A DNA stretch of 37,757 nucleotides from assembly GCA_020629335.1 (NCBI GenBank), contig JAHDDN010000006.1, forward strand, positions 1 through 37,757, read 5' to 3'. This DNA is from Chitinophagales bacterium. Lineage in GTDB: Bacteria > Bacteroidota > Bacteroidia > Chitinophagales > UBA2359. The translations under genes were made by a program, and so were the position numbers. Of this stretch, positions 8,861-18,076 are shown piece after piece. Under the pieces are notes generated by a model. It saw nothing but the letters and a program-made list of their open reading frames with translations. It was not told where the DNA came from and did not search any database. Numbering within the stretch: position 1 is the stretch's first letter; each line of letters starts with the position of its first letter.

Positions 8861-8927
8861 AATTTCTTTTTCTAAAATACCTTATTGGGGATGATTGCTG
8901 TTTGATAGTATCAACCCTTTTAAAGAA

Positions 8928-11027
8928 TTATAAAAGATTTTTTACCATCTGTGCTCCGATTCCCATTTGATTGACATAATCGATCAGTTCGAGGAGAGTG
9001 GCTTTATCCTCTTCATGGTTTAGATTATTTTCCATCTTTGCAAGAAAAGCAGCAATAGTTAAGTTATTGAGATCATCATTTGTAGTACCTGACTTGGTCA
9101 TTAGGTCTTTAACCTTCCCTAATAATCCTCCTCCGTTGCCATTGCCGATTAAGCCTGTTTTAAGATCGCTTAAGTGCTTACTATTATCTAAAGTTCTATC
9201 TATTGTTTTACCTCTATTGATAGCATTCATGATATTGTCTACGAAGGTCATTTCACCGCCTACGATATCGATATTAGCATTTTTGAAAGCTTCTGCTAAG
9301 ACTTTAGCTTGAGATTCTGCAATGTCAGATTGGATATTGATATTTGCTAAATCAATTTCTTTTTCTTTCTCTAATTGCAACTTAAATTCTTCGTGCTCTC
9401 TACCTACTCCGTCTAATTTTTGCATGGCGATAGCTTTCTCTTCTACGCCTTTAGCTTCTGCGGATAATTTTTCAGCTAATACTTCTGCTTCCGTTAAGCC
9501 TTTTTGTTTCAATACTTCTGCTTCGGCTAAGCCTTGCTTTTTGTCGGCATCTGCTTTAGCTTCGATACCTTTGGCTTCTGCAATCGCTTTTTTCTCAATG
9601 ACTATGGCTTCTAAGCTACCTTCATATTCTTTTGCCTTTGCTTTCGCTTCTATTACTTGTGCTTCAGATAAACCTATAGTTGCTTCCTCGGCTGCTTTTG
9701 CTTCTGCATTAATTTTTCTTGCTTCTGCTTCTTTTTCTGCTGCATTCATACTAGCTTCAGCATCGATCACTAATGTTTTTGCTCTAATTTCAGCCGCTAT
9801 TTTTTCGGCCTCTGCTATTTTAGACTGTTCAATGATGGCTGCTTCTCCTTTTTCTTCTGCTTGTATGACGGCTACTTTTCTGGCACGTTCAGCTGTTGCA
9901 ATGTCGCGAGTATCTTTGATTTTTTCTTCTTCTTCCACTACTTTTTTCTCGACCATGATACGCTCCTTGATCACATCTTGAATATTCTTTCTTTCTAATT
10001 CAATCGCTCTCTCTTTTTCAATTTCAGCTAAAGAGACGATTTTTTCCTTTTCTGTTTGCTCTAATAAACGTTCTTTATCTAATCTTTCATTTTCTACTGC
10101 TTCTGTACGCTCTTTATTTTTAGCGGCTACAATCACTGAACGCAATTTGTTTTCTTCAGCTATTCCTAATTCTTCCTCAGTTGTAATTCGTACCATTTCT
10201 GAACGTAGTCTTTCTTCCTCATTGATTTTGTCAATCTCTGCTTGTTCTCTTGCTTCTATATTAGCAATTTCTCTTCTCTGTCGTTGTTCTTTTTCTGCCA
10301 ATTGTCTTTCGTACTCCAGTATGGCTTCTTGTGCTTCTACATTTTGTTCCTTAATTGTTTTTTCTTCTTCTCTACGGATGAAGTTTGCTTTTATTTTTTG
10401 TTGGGCGGTCAGTTCTGTAATTTTCTTGATACCTTCTGAGTCAAGAATATTATTTTCACTTAAAAACTCCAATGGTGTTTGCTCCAAATAATCAATGGCT
10501 GCATCATCTAATACATAACCATTCAAATCAGTACCAATGATTCCTAAAATTTCTTGTTTGAATTTTTCACGAGAGTCATAGAGATCAACAAAGTCAAAAC
10601 GTTTTCCTGCTGTTTTTAAGGCTTCTGAAAACTTCGCTTCGAATAGATTATTTAATGTGGTAGGGTCAGATGCACGAGCACAACCAATAGTTTGAGCGAC
10701 TGTGATGATATCAGAAGTCTCTTTATTCACTCGAACGAAGAATACTACTTTGATATCTGCTCGCATATTGTCTTTACAAATTAGACCGTCTTTTTTAAGT
10801 CGTGCAATTTCAATTGTTTTAACTGACAGATCCATTTGTTCTACCATATGCAGTACAGGTATTACAAACATACCTTTGTCGAAAATGACTCTTGTACCTC
10901 CATTACCAGTTCGAACAAGTGCTTGTCCTTGAGGGATTTTTTTATACCATGAGATGGCCGCCATAATCATTCCCACGACGATGAGAAGTATAAGTCCAAT
11001 GACGACTAATGAGACTGTTGAAATCAT
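8928..11027 (-). CDS. Flotillin-like SPFH/band 7 protein, YqiK type
   Basis: A 699-residue protein with one N-terminal transmembrane segment ('VSLVVIGLILLIVVGMIMAAI', about residues 5-25). It is followed by an SPFH domain: 'KIPQGQALVRTGNGGTRVIFDKGMFV', then 'DKGM' and 'MDLSVKTIEI'. A very long Glu/Ala/Lys coiled coil runs from about 210 to 590, with repeated 'AEAK' and 'EAEVL' units typical of flotillins. The glycine-rich 'GNGNGGGLLGK' leads to a helical tail. Flotillins oligomerise at the inner face of the membrane and organise membrane domains. Its gene lies 60 bp downstream of the NfeD/YqiJ-like gene, the usual pairing, and upstream of the giant ATPase. The family call is secure; the client process is unknown. 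Confidence 0.93.
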   Translation of the reverse strand: MISTVSLVVIGLILLIVVGMIMAAISWYKKIPQGQALVRTGNGGTRVIFDKGMFVIPVLHMVEQMDLSVKTIEIARLKKDGLICKDNMRADIKVVFFVRVNKETSDIITVAQTIGCARASDPTTLNNLFEAKFSEALKTAGKRFDFVDLYDSREKFKQEILGIIGTDLNGYVLDDAAIDYLEQTPLEFLSENNILDSEGIKKITELTAQQKIKANFIRREEEKTIKEQNVEAQEAILEYERQLAEKEQRQRREIANIEAREQAEIDKINEEERLRSEMVRITTEEELGIAEENKLRSVIVAAKNKERTEAVENERLDKERLLEQTEKEKIVSLAEIEKERAIELERKNIQDVIKERIMVEKKVVEEEEKIKDTRDIATAERARKVAVIQAEEKGEAAIIEQSKIAEAEKIAAEIRAKTLVIDAEASMNAAEKEAEARKINAEAKAAEEATIGLSEAQVIEAKAKAKEYEGSLEAIVIEKKAIAEAKGIEAKADADKKQGLAEAEVLKQKGLTEAEVLAEKLSAEAKGVEEKAIAMQKLDGVGREHEEFKLQLEKEKEIDLANINIQSDIAESQAKVLAEAFKNANIDIVGGEMTFVDNIMNAINRGKTIDRTLDNSKHLSDLKTGLIGNGNGGGLLGKVKDLMTKSGTTNDDLNNLTIAAFLAKMENNLNHEEDKATLLELIDYVNQMGIGAQMVKNLL

Positions 11028-11087
11028 AATTATATTTTTTAAGGGTTAAGAATTTTTAAGAAGTTAAGGTGTGAAATAAAATGAATA

Positions 11088-11789
11088 TTACATGCTTATA
11101 TTATTGGGTGGTTCTGAGAATAATTCTTTTTCTTCTTTTATTCTTGTAATAATGTAAAAAGGTTTTCCTTTTTCTTTTCTTAATATAAGAGCTTCAGCTC
11201 CTTTTTCTATATTATCGGGATTGTCTTCTGCTACTTTTACATTGACTAATAATGGACTATCATCAATGATGACTTCTGCCTGTCCCATTTTGTAAGTACT
11301 TGCGGGAAGTATTAATTTGCAGGTCATTCCAATATAATCTACAGGATCTGCTGCTGAATCTAAGTTTTTAAAAATGGGAATTAATGGTGTAGTTATTATT
11401 TTGGTTAGTGTTAAACTGAGGAACAAATTTGGGATAAATAAAATTAGTGGGAAAATGATTGTTCCATTACCAAAATAGTAGTTGGCTAAAACTGAAATGG
11501 CCCAAGAAAATAAAATGGCAAAAGACATGATGATCATAAAGGGCAGCATTCCAAAATTGAAAAAATGTAAAACGCCTGCAACACTGCCTGCTCCTCCTGC
11601 CTCTATATCGGTATCTACGTCCATATCTATATCGACGTCTGCGTCTACATCAAAATCAAAGTCTAAATCAAATGATCCAAAATCTAATGCGCCAATAATA
11701 ACAGAGAGCCAGTAAAAAATGACCAAAATTAATAGAAAAGTATAGATCAGATTGACTGGGCTAAAAGCTATTTGAATTAACTCATTCAT
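11088..11789 (-). CDS. NfeD/YqiJ-like membrane protein with OB-fold domain
   Basis: A 233-residue protein. The first transmembrane helix (about 13-34, 'LIYTFLLILVIFYWLSVIIGAL') is followed by a striking acidic tract in which Asp alternates with hydrophobic residues (about 40-62, 'DLDFDFDVDADVDIDMDVD'). Two more membrane helices follow ('MLPFMIIMSFAILFSWAISVLA' and 'IIFPLILFIPNLFLSLTL'). A C-terminal soluble β-domain ('DYIGMTCKLILPASTYKMGQAEVIIDDSPLLVNVKV') has the layout of the YqiJ/NfeD OB fold. NfeD-type proteins are regular partners of flotillins, and the flotillin gene follows 60 bp downstream. It is the first gene of the set, so the operon promoter should lie in 11790-12150. Confidence 0.85.
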   Translation of the reverse strand: MNELIQIAFSPVNLIYTFLLILVIFYWLSVIIGALDFGSFDLDFDFDVDADVDIDMDVDTDIEAGGAGSVAGVLHFFNFGMLPFMIIMSFAILFSWAISVLANYYFGNGTIIFPLILFIPNLFLSLTLTKIITTPLIPIFKNLDSAADPVDYIGMTCKLILPASTYKMGQAEVIIDDSPLLVNVKVAEDNPDNIEKGAEALILRKEKGKPFYIITRIKEEKELFSEPPNNISM

Positions 11790-12153
11790 AGTGGGATCTT
11801 ATTGGTTAAGCTTTATTTGCAACAGTGTTGTAATTAAAGCATTAGTATTTTTTGAAACGTTAAAAATTTAAAATAAGTTCGAGCTGCTTGGATAAATTTT
11901 GCACATTTAAAGCTATGAAAAAAGTTCCAATTAGATTAAATTCACTAATTTATTCTATCAATATTTCTGATAATAGGAATTGCTGTTTACATAGTAATCA
12001 TTCTTCGATCAATTAGTGACTAAATCTTTAAAAAACAATATTAATTCTCTAGGCTCAATATAGTAATAATTATCCTATTATGTGTTATCGGTATTTAGAA
12101 ATGATTGATAATGTTGATATTTTACGATCAAGTTGAAAGGAATGTTCAAAAAT
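11790..12153. other. Intergenic stretch upstream of the NfeD-flotillin-ATPase set
   Basis: About 360 bp, very AT-rich, without a plausible gene. It should hold the minus-strand promoter for the NfeD-like gene, but I found no convincing TAnnTTTG box with a matching -33 element. No strong hairpin was seen. Copy 3 of the structured element follows. Confidence 0.4.
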
Positions 12154-12372
12154 GCGCAAGGGATAGGAGTGGTATGTGGCGTCTATGGTGGGACTTACGG
12201 AACTTAGCGATGCGATGGCTGGCTTTAGCAGACAAGCAGCGCTTAGTGTAGTAGGAGCAACATAGCCACATAATAACGGATAGCCCGACCCAATGCTTAT
12301 TTTTCATCGGAGGGCTCACACATAGGTAGCGCCCTTACTGGCCGATGAAAAATAAGCATTGGGATGCGCCCA
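12154..12372 (-). repeat. Structured intergenic element, copy 3
   Basis: Minus-strand orientation. The terminal helix GCGCA/TGCGC uses plus-strand 12365-12369 and 12154-12158. The perfect 22-bp hairpin has plus-strand arms 12289-12310 and 12342-12363 and a 31-nt loop carrying the box CCAGTAA (CCAGTAG in other copies). The TATGTGGC/GCCACATA helix is intact. CTAAGCGCTGC pairs with GCATCGCTAAG (plus-strand 12236-12246 and 12203-12213) with the same A.A mismatch as the other copies, capped by a GCT/AGC hairpin. The element starts a few nt after the stop codon of the LptD-like gene and points away from it, as copies 1, 2 and 4 do with their upstream genes. Confidence 0.85.
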
Positions 12373-12376
12373 GATA

Positions 12377-15166
12377 TTAATAATCGAAATAAGACCTTCT
12401 TCGAGTAATTTTTAGGTCTTGTAGGAGAGAGGAGCGGACTTTAAGTTCAAAGAGATAATATTTACCGCTTCCGTTTGGTACCCAGTTGAAGCGCATTTCC
12501 CAGCAGTGTAGGTTGCGATAGACACCTATAGAGGTACGAGAGAATTTGTTTCTTACGAAATCGTAATCACCATCTACATCGAATTTCCAATTGGGAGTGA
12601 GGCTGAAGCTAAGGTTCCCACCGATGGTATGAATGATGTTATTTTCGACTTCAAAACCTGTTTGATTGCCTTTGTCATCAAAGGTTTTGGGGTATGTTTT
12701 TCGGACTTTTAGGTTATAGCGAAGCGATAAATTCCAGGGGATATTGTAGTCGATATAATCCTCTTGACCCAATAAGAGATTTTCTAATTCTTGTTGTTCG
12801 AATGGATCTTCGGTATTTTCTAAGCGTTGTTCGATATTTTCGGTTAAATTGTAATCGTCGCCTTTATCATCGCCATAGGAAATGCCAAAGTCGTCTGACC
12901 TTAAGCTCGTATTGATGGCAATACCTGCGTCATTAAAATGGGCAAATCTTCTATTTTCGGTCCATTCGTAAATATTTCTTCTATCGCCGTTTTGATCTCG
13001 GATATAGGGATCAAATCCTGCATTGAAATTGATGTTGATTTTTTTGAATAATCGAGTACCTCCAGTGATATTAATGTTGGACATATTGAAGGAATCGACG
13101 GCTAAATTATAGCTTGATCTGATATTGAATCGGTCTAAAATATTGATTTTTTGTTCTCTATTAACCGTATCTTTTTTGGAGAATACCTTCATTTGTAGAA
13201 CATTATTGATTCCGAAACCGATACTTCCTGAGCGTCCTTGTGGAGGTCCTCCATAAATACCATCTTCAAAAATGGAGTATTTGACTTGTTCAAAAGTACC
13301 ATCACTATTCTCTCGTAAATGGGTTTTATAGTAATCCCATTTTTCTTCTGAAAAATCAGGTCGATAATTAAAGGAAAGGCTTGGCCGAACTTCGTGTCTG
13401 ATTCCTTTGAGTTTTCCTTTTCGGAATTTATACAATCCATAGAAGGTCGTTCCTAAAGAGGTCGTTGCGGTATAGTCAATGGGAGCTCTAACTTCATTGA
13501 CGGTATATTCATTGATACCAGGCTCTATAGTTGTTTGTTCCTCGCCATTTTCATCTATTGTAGTGGTTTCAATATCTTCCCAAACTTTACGAGTGGTTTT
13601 GAAATAGACTCTATTATTAACGGAGTAGCCAATATTCCAATTGAAATATTTAAAGAGTTTGAAATTGACACTGGAGCCTGTTCTCTGAGAGATTCCATTT
13701 TGGAATTCATTAAAGGCATCTCCTGCAAAGAAAAGGGAATCTATTGTATTGAGCTGATTTTTAGCTTCTAAGGAATAAGTTGTTTTGATTCGTTCATACC
13801 AACGTTCTTTCCCTATACGTTTTTTTCTCCTAAAGAATTGTTGTGGAGTCATATCAAGCCGTAATCTTGGCAGCGTTATATTGAATGTATTAGACTGTAG
13901 ATTTTGGCTATGTGTCATACCTAATTGTAGTCTAAAAGGCGTACCAGGGAGATCATGTTGATAATTGATACTGGAATTAAGTGTATTGCTTAGGTAGTTA
14001 TTATTATTGGTGAACTGGAAATCTCTGGTATATCGGCTAGTACCCACGTTTACATTAGCACTAAAGCGACTATGAGGTCGAGCTTTGATATCTTGAGAGT
14101 GATTCCATCGGAGATAATAGGATTGTTGACGAACATCTGTGGTGTCGGTATCTCCAACGATATCACTACCTAAGCTTAAGCTCATATTTCCATTATAGCG
14201 GTATCGTTTTTTATATTTAGAGGAGAAGGTAAACTGTCTACGTCCTTCCGTATAAATATCTGTAGAGATTAATAAATCGACATAATCATTGATTCCGAAG
14301 TATAGTCCCATATTTCTAAAGAAGAATCCATCAGTAGGGGATTCGCCATAAGTAGGCAGTATGATTCCCGAAGTACGTCCTTCTTGAAGTGGGAAAATAG
14401 CAAAAGGTAAGAAGAGAGGCGTTTGTATTTCGTCAATCACCAAATTGGCAGGGCCAGATACCACGACCTTATTGGGGACTAATTTGACTTTATCAACCTC
14501 AATTCTATAGTGAGGATCTTCATGATTACAGGTGGTATAGTAGGCATTTTTGCCGAAAAGCTCATCTCTATCGTTCTTTTTGACCTCTTCAGCCCTAAGG
14601 AATCCTTCCCCTTCTTGCGTTAATAACTGTCTTAATTTACCCTTTTTGGTCTCAAAGTTATAGATGACTTCATCAGCGTAAAAGTCTTGATCCTTATTGA
14701 CATAGTGTGGAACATCTACTAAATTACCTAGAGAATCCTTTCGACCTTTTGCGGTCAGTGTTTTTTCTTTATTAGAAAAGATAATTTCATGTGCCTCTAA
14801 ATTGAGTTCATCTTGTTCAGCTTTAGCAGTACCATATAGATAAATTTTCTCTCCAGGAATATCAAAAACGATAGAATCTGTGGCTTTATAGTTGATTACT
14901 GCGTCTAAACCATCTTGGGCAATGGAAATATTAGGTGGTACGTTCTTGTTTTGGCTAGTTAAACTATCGGCTAATGTCGTGTTCAGACTATCGGTGATAG
15001 CATTGGATAGGCTATCTTTGGGCAAAGAAAGGGTATCACCAGCCAATACCTTTAAACTATCCGCCTTGGAAACGTTCAAACTATCGGTTTGTGCAGACAA
15101 ACTAAGTCCGTTTATACATACCATCATTAGGCATAAACAAAAAACTATGTTAAATTTGTTGAACAC
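12377..15166 (-). CDS. lptD: LptD-like outer-membrane LPS-assembly protein
   Basis: An outer-membrane β-barrel that would insert lipopolysaccharide into the outer leaflet. After the signal peptide and a linker of repeated 'DSL' triplets comes an OstA/LptA-like β-jellyroll ('KIYLYGTAKAEQDELNLEAHEIIFS', 'FYADEVIYNFETKKGKLRQLLTQEGEGFLRAEE'). 'PLFLPFAIFPLQEGRTSGIILPTYGES' is the classic LptD entry to the barrel, and some 600 residues of aromatic-rich strands follow. The frame stays open up to a TTG at 15256, but that start would put 30 residues before the signal peptide and overlap the divergent amidase gene. A GTG at 15166 gives a well-formed signal peptide ('FNKFNIVFCLCLMMVC...LSAQ') and about 929 residues, so I chose it; the start remains uncertain. 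Confidence 0.85.
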   Translation of the reverse strand: MFNKFNIVFCLCLMMVCINGLSLSAQTDSLNVSKADSLKVLAGDTLSLPKDSLSNAITDSLNTTLADSLTSQNKNVPPNISIAQDGLDAVINYKATDSIVFDIPGEKIYLYGTAKAEQDELNLEAHEIIFSNKEKTLTAKGRKDSLGNLVDVPHYVNKDQDFYADEVIYNFETKKGKLRQLLTQEGEGFLRAEEVKKNDRDELFGKNAYYTTCNHEDPHYRIEVDKVKLVPNKVVVSGPANLVIDEIQTPLFLPFAIFPLQEGRTSGIILPTYGESPTDGFFFRNMGLYFGINDYVDLLISTDIYTEGRRQFTFSSKYKKRYRYNGNMSLSLGSDIVGDTDTTDVRQQSYYLRWNHSQDIKARPHSRFSANVNVGTSRYTRDFQFTNNNNYLSNTLNSSINYQHDLPGTPFRLQLGMTHSQNLQSNTFNITLPRLRLDMTPQQFFRRKKRIGKERWYERIKTTYSLEAKNQLNTIDSLFFAGDAFNEFQNGISQRTGSSVNFKLFKYFNWNIGYSVNNRVYFKTTRKVWEDIETTTIDENGEEQTTIEPGINEYTVNEVRAPIDYTATTSLGTTFYGLYKFRKGKLKGIRHEVRPSLSFNYRPDFSEEKWDYYKTHLRENSDGTFEQVKYSIFEDGIYGGPPQGRSGSIGFGINNVLQMKVFSKKDTVNREQKINILDRFNIRSSYNLAVDSFNMSNINITGGTRLFKKININFNAGFDPYIRDQNGDRRNIYEWTENRRFAHFNDAGIAINTSLRSDDFGISYGDDKGDDYNLTENIEQRLENTEDPFEQQELENLLLGQEDYIDYNIPWNLSLRYNLKVRKTYPKTFDDKGNQTGFEVENNIIHTIGGNLSFSLTPNWKFDVDGDYDFVRNKFSRTSIGVYRNLHCWEMRFNWVPNGSGKYYLFELKVRSSLLQDLKITRRRSYFDY

Positions 15167-15244
15167 TACAGATGGTTTAAATTTTGTGAAGGTAACAATT
15201 ATCAATTCCTCACGTTTGATTTTATAAGTAACAAAGTGGTTTAA

Positions 15245-16054
15245 ATGAGAAAGCAAATTACCCTATTTATCGCAATTACGCTAATCCTCCTTTATTTTCC
15301 TATTAGTGCTGCTATCGGCACTTATGGCCATATCAGCGATGGTTATAAGATTAAAACCATTGTCATTGATGCTGGACACGGTGGTAAAGATACCGGTTGC
15401 AAAGGTAAACATTCCAATGAAAAAGACATTGCTCTAGCTATTTCTTTAAAGTTAGGTTATTATGTTGAAAAGTTCTTTCCTGACGTTAAGGTCGTATATA
15501 CTCGTAAAACAGACGTTTTTGTTGAGTTAAAAGAAAGAGCTAATATTGCCAATAGAAACAAGGCAGATCTTTTCATTTCTATACACTGTAACGCTTCCGC
15601 TTCTTCTAAAAGTGTTTATGGCACAGAAACTTACGTGATGGGTGTGGATGTCTCCTCCGCCAATTTAGCAGTAGCTAAAAGGGAAAACTCAGTTGTATTG
15701 ATGGAAGAAAATTATCAAGGCAAATATGATGGTTTTGATCCAGAGTCTACAGAAACCCATATTCGCTTAAACCTTTTCCAAAATGCTTACCTTGATCAAA
15801 GTATCACTTTTGCTTCCTTAGTTGAAAATCAATTTTCCACTCGTGCTAACCGCTCCAGTAGAGGTGTTAAACAGGCAGGCTTTTGGGTACTATATAAGAC
15901 CACAATGCCTAGTGTATTAGTTGAAACAGGTTTTCTGACCAACTCTAAAGAAGAGAAATATCTCAAAACAGAGGATGGACAAGATTATATAGCTTCTGCG
16001 ATTTATCGTGCTTTTAAAGAATATAAAGGCATGATGGAAGTTACTAACGAATAA
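15245..16054 (+). CDS. N-acetylmuramoyl-L-alanine amidase (Amidase_3)
   Basis: A 269-residue zinc amidase that cleaves the MurNAc-L-Ala bond of peptidoglycan. An N-terminal hydrophobic signal ('LFIAITLILLYFPISAA') exports it. Catalytic motifs are in order: 'VIDAGHGGKDTG' (zinc ligand H45), 'SNEKDIALAISLKL' (E59), 'TRKTDVFVELKERANIANRNKADLFISIHCNA' (third ligand in SIH), and 'PSVLVETGFLTNSKE' with the catalytic glutamate. There are no SPOR or LysM repeats, so it is a catalytic domain only. It is divergent from the LptD-like gene, sharing its upstream region. A strong terminator follows 30 bp after the stop. Confidence 0.93.
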   Translation: MRKQITLFIAITLILLYFPISAAIGTYGHISDGYKIKTIVIDAGHGGKDTGCKGKHSNEKDIALAISLKLGYYVEKFFPDVKVVYTRKTDVFVELKERANIANRNKADLFISIHCNASASSKSVYGTETYVMGVDVSSANLAVAKRENSVVLMEENYQGKYDGFDPESTETHIRLNLFQNAYLDQSITFASLVENQFSTRANRSSRGVKQAGFWVLYKTTMPSVLVETGFLTNSKEEKYLKTEDGQDYIASAIYRAFKEYKGMMEVTNE

Positions 16055-16084
16055 ATAGTATTTGACATAATTATAAAACAGACG

Positions 16085-16125
16085 AAAAAAGGGAGTGTAG
16101 CAGATGGCTATACTCCCTTTTTTTA
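16085..16125. terminator. Intrinsic terminator, probably bidirectional
   Basis: GGGAGTGTAGC (16091-16101) pairs with GCTATACTCCC (one G-T pair), with AAAAAA before and TTTTTTT after. It lies between the convergent amidase and T9SS cargo genes and can serve both strands. Confidence 0.9.
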
Positions 16126-16145
16126 TGATTTTTTAACGACTCAAT

Positions 16146-16841
16146 TTACAATTTAAAGATCTTTTCGACTCTCTTTTTGCCATTAGCTTCCATTTCCAAA
16201 TAGTATAGACCCTGCTTTAGTCCATCTAAAGAAAGTAGCCCTTCATTCGTATTTAAGTGCTGCTTCTTTAATAAGCGCCCATTAGCACTATAAAGAGTTA
16301 ATTGAGCCTTTGAATTTATCTCTGTTCTGATTTTTACTAAATCGCTTGTTGGGTTAGGAAAAATTTGCCATTCGTCTATTAAGTTAATATTGCTAGTTGT
16401 GGAGGGTTTAGCCATATAACTAATTGTTCCACAAGAGCAAGCCAGACACACATCAGTACTAGTAAAAATGATAGAATCAGGTGAGCTAAGATTAATGGTA
16501 TTTACATAGTTGTTATTAATAAAAGGATTGTTGCCAACGGCAATTAACTGGAAGTTGTCAGAATTTAGCTCAAAAAGGACAAATGGTGCTGTAAAACTAG
16601 TATCTGCTAGTACACTTGAATTATAAGTTATTTCTAAATTCAAAGTGTCTGAGGAATTAGAATTTAAGGGTGAAATGGTCATATCAAATAGAGTAAAATA
16701 ATCCCATGCTTGATTACATATATTATTGAATTCATAGGCAGACCAACTACCGTATAAATCTTCTAAGGGAGGGTTTTGAGCTAAAATAGAGGCATGAATG
16801 GAAACTATAAGAAAGCAGCTTAAGTAAATGAGTTTTTTCAT
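16146..16841 (-). CDS. Secreted protein with type IX sorting domain
   Basis: A 231-residue protein with signal peptide 'MKKLIYLSCFLIVSIHASILAQ'. The N-terminal ~140 residues ('LEDLYGSWSAYEFNNICNQAWDYF...') resemble a small lipocalin-like β-domain with five cysteines, two of them in 'CLACSC'. No enzyme motif is seen. The C-terminal ~75 residues are a type A T9SS sorting domain: 'WQIFPNPTSDLVKI', 'LTLYSANGRLL', 'GLKQGLYYLEMEANGKKRVEKIFKL'. The protein should be exported by T9SS and anchored or released at the cell surface. It is convergent with the amidase and divergent from the oxygenase gene, with 44 bp between the start codons. The sorting domain is secure; the function of the rest is unknown. 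Confidence 0.88.
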   Translation of the reverse strand: MKKLIYLSCFLIVSIHASILAQNPPLEDLYGSWSAYEFNNICNQAWDYFTLFDMTISPLNSNSSDTLNLEITYNSSVLADTSFTAPFVLFELNSDNFQLIAVGNNPFINNNYVNTINLSSPDSIIFTSTDVCLACSCGTISYMAKPSTTSNINLIDEWQIFPNPTSDLVKIRTEINSKAQLTLYSANGRLLKKQHLNTNEGLLSLDGLKQGLYYLEMEANGKKRVEKIFKL

Positions 16842-16885
16842 AGCAAATGTTTATATTGAGTCTTCTAAGATAAGATTTTAGTATA

Positions 16886-18046
16886 ATGGATACAAGTAAA
16901 GTATTACAAATAAATGAATTACAGTCTTTTAGGCAAGTATCAGATGATATCGCAGATCAATTGATAGAGGATTTATATGCTAACTTAGCACCAAAGGAGA
17001 TAGGACGCTTGTTTAAGGATATGATGAATGATTTAGAGGAGCTAAATTATACGTCCTTACCTGATGTCATGCAAGATTATTTCATGTCGAATCAAGCCTT
17101 ACCAATTTGGGCTGACCCTGGCCAAATTGCTTTAGCAGAAGACTTGTTTTTAGAGATTGGACCTGAGTACGCCTCCTGTTTATTGGCGAGGGCTTTGCCT
17201 ATTGGTTATACTAGTGCGAATGTAGTGAAAGTACTTAAAAAGACAGGCTATCTTTCTTCAAATGAAAAAACAGGGACTGCAAAGCGGCTTTTAGAAACTA
17301 CTCAGTTTCTTTTCAATGTCATGGGTAAAGATGCTATGAAAATGCATGGAGCAGGTATTAAGCATACGCTTAAGGTGCGTTTTATTCATGCCATGATTCG
17401 ATATCACTTACAAAAACACGATTGGAATAGTGAGCTATATGGCATTCCGATTAATCAGGAAGACATGGCTGCTACTATTCAAACCTTCAGCGTAAGTGCT
17501 ATTATGGGTTTGGAACGGATTAATGTTCATCTCAGTAAAGTGGAGAAAGATGCCTTAGTACATTTCTGGGCGCTAGTGGGAGATGTAATAGGACTCAACA
17601 AATCTCTCAATCCGACCCAATATAAAGCCGCTAAAAGTCAATACCTTCAAATTTTAGCACATCAAGCTAAATCTACTCAAGAAGGACAACAACTCACCAA
17701 AGCTTTATGTAACTTTATACAAGGATTTCTGGGAGTACATAGAATGCCTAATGTCGCAGAATATTTAATCAGATATTTAATAGGAGAGGAGGAGTATAGT
17801 GATATGATAGGCTTAGCCAAAATGGATAAAATCAATGAAAAAATCCTTTTTAATAGTGGAATTCAATATGTCAGAACGATCAATGCTTGGAGAGGAAATC
17901 CTATTGCTGACCGATTAGTCAAACCTACTAATCGTTTATTTGCCACCCGCTTACTCAATTACTTTGATAGCGAATTTGATATGAAACTCCATATCCCAAA
18001 TGATATACAATTAGCTTGGGGATTGAAAAAAGCCGCTAAAGAGTAA
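16886..18046 (+). CDS. MpaB/Lcp-like oxygenase (DUF2236)
   Basis: A 386-residue helical protein of the MpaB/latex-clearing-protein family (DUF2236), whose studied members bind heme and cleave carbon chains oxidatively. Family marks are 'MQDYFMSNQALPIWADPGQIALAEDLF' near the N-terminus, 'MHGAGIKHTLKVRFIHAMIRYHL' (about 165-185; a His here is the likely heme ligand) and 'YGIPINQEDMAATIQTFS'. No signal peptide is present, so it should be cytoplasmic, unlike secreted Lcp. The radical SAM gene starts 30 bp downstream on the same strand, so the two are probably cotranscribed and may act on one lipid-like substrate; that is inference. Confidence 0.85.
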   Translation: MDTSKVLQINELQSFRQVSDDIADQLIEDLYANLAPKEIGRLFKDMMNDLEELNYTSLPDVMQDYFMSNQALPIWADPGQIALAEDLFLEIGPEYASCLLARALPIGYTSANVVKVLKKTGYLSSNEKTGTAKRLLETTQFLFNVMGKDAMKMHGAGIKHTLKVRFIHAMIRYHLQKHDWNSELYGIPINQEDMAATIQTFSVSAIMGLERINVHLSKVEKDALVHFWALVGDVIGLNKSLNPTQYKAAKSQYLQILAHQAKSTQEGQQLTKALCNFIQGFLGVHRMPNVAEYLIRYLIGEEEYSDMIGLAKMDKINEKILFNSGIQYVRTINAWRGNPIADRLVKPTNRLFATRLLNYFDSEFDMKLHIPNDIQLAWGLKKAAKE

Positions 18047-18076
18047 TACCTTTATGCTCTAAAACCCAAATACCAA

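Noticed and set aside
9322..9981. A 219-codon plus-strand ORF rich in Ser and Ala.
   Set aside because: It lies antisense to the flotillin coiled coil; the Glu/Ala/Lys codons of that gene produce a long stop-free Ser/Ala/Phe shadow. No start context or family.
12694..12915. ORFs on the plus strand inside the LptD-like gene (12694-12915, 13535-13771, 14892-15227).
   Set aside because: All are antisense to a clear β-barrel coding sequence and have no independent support.
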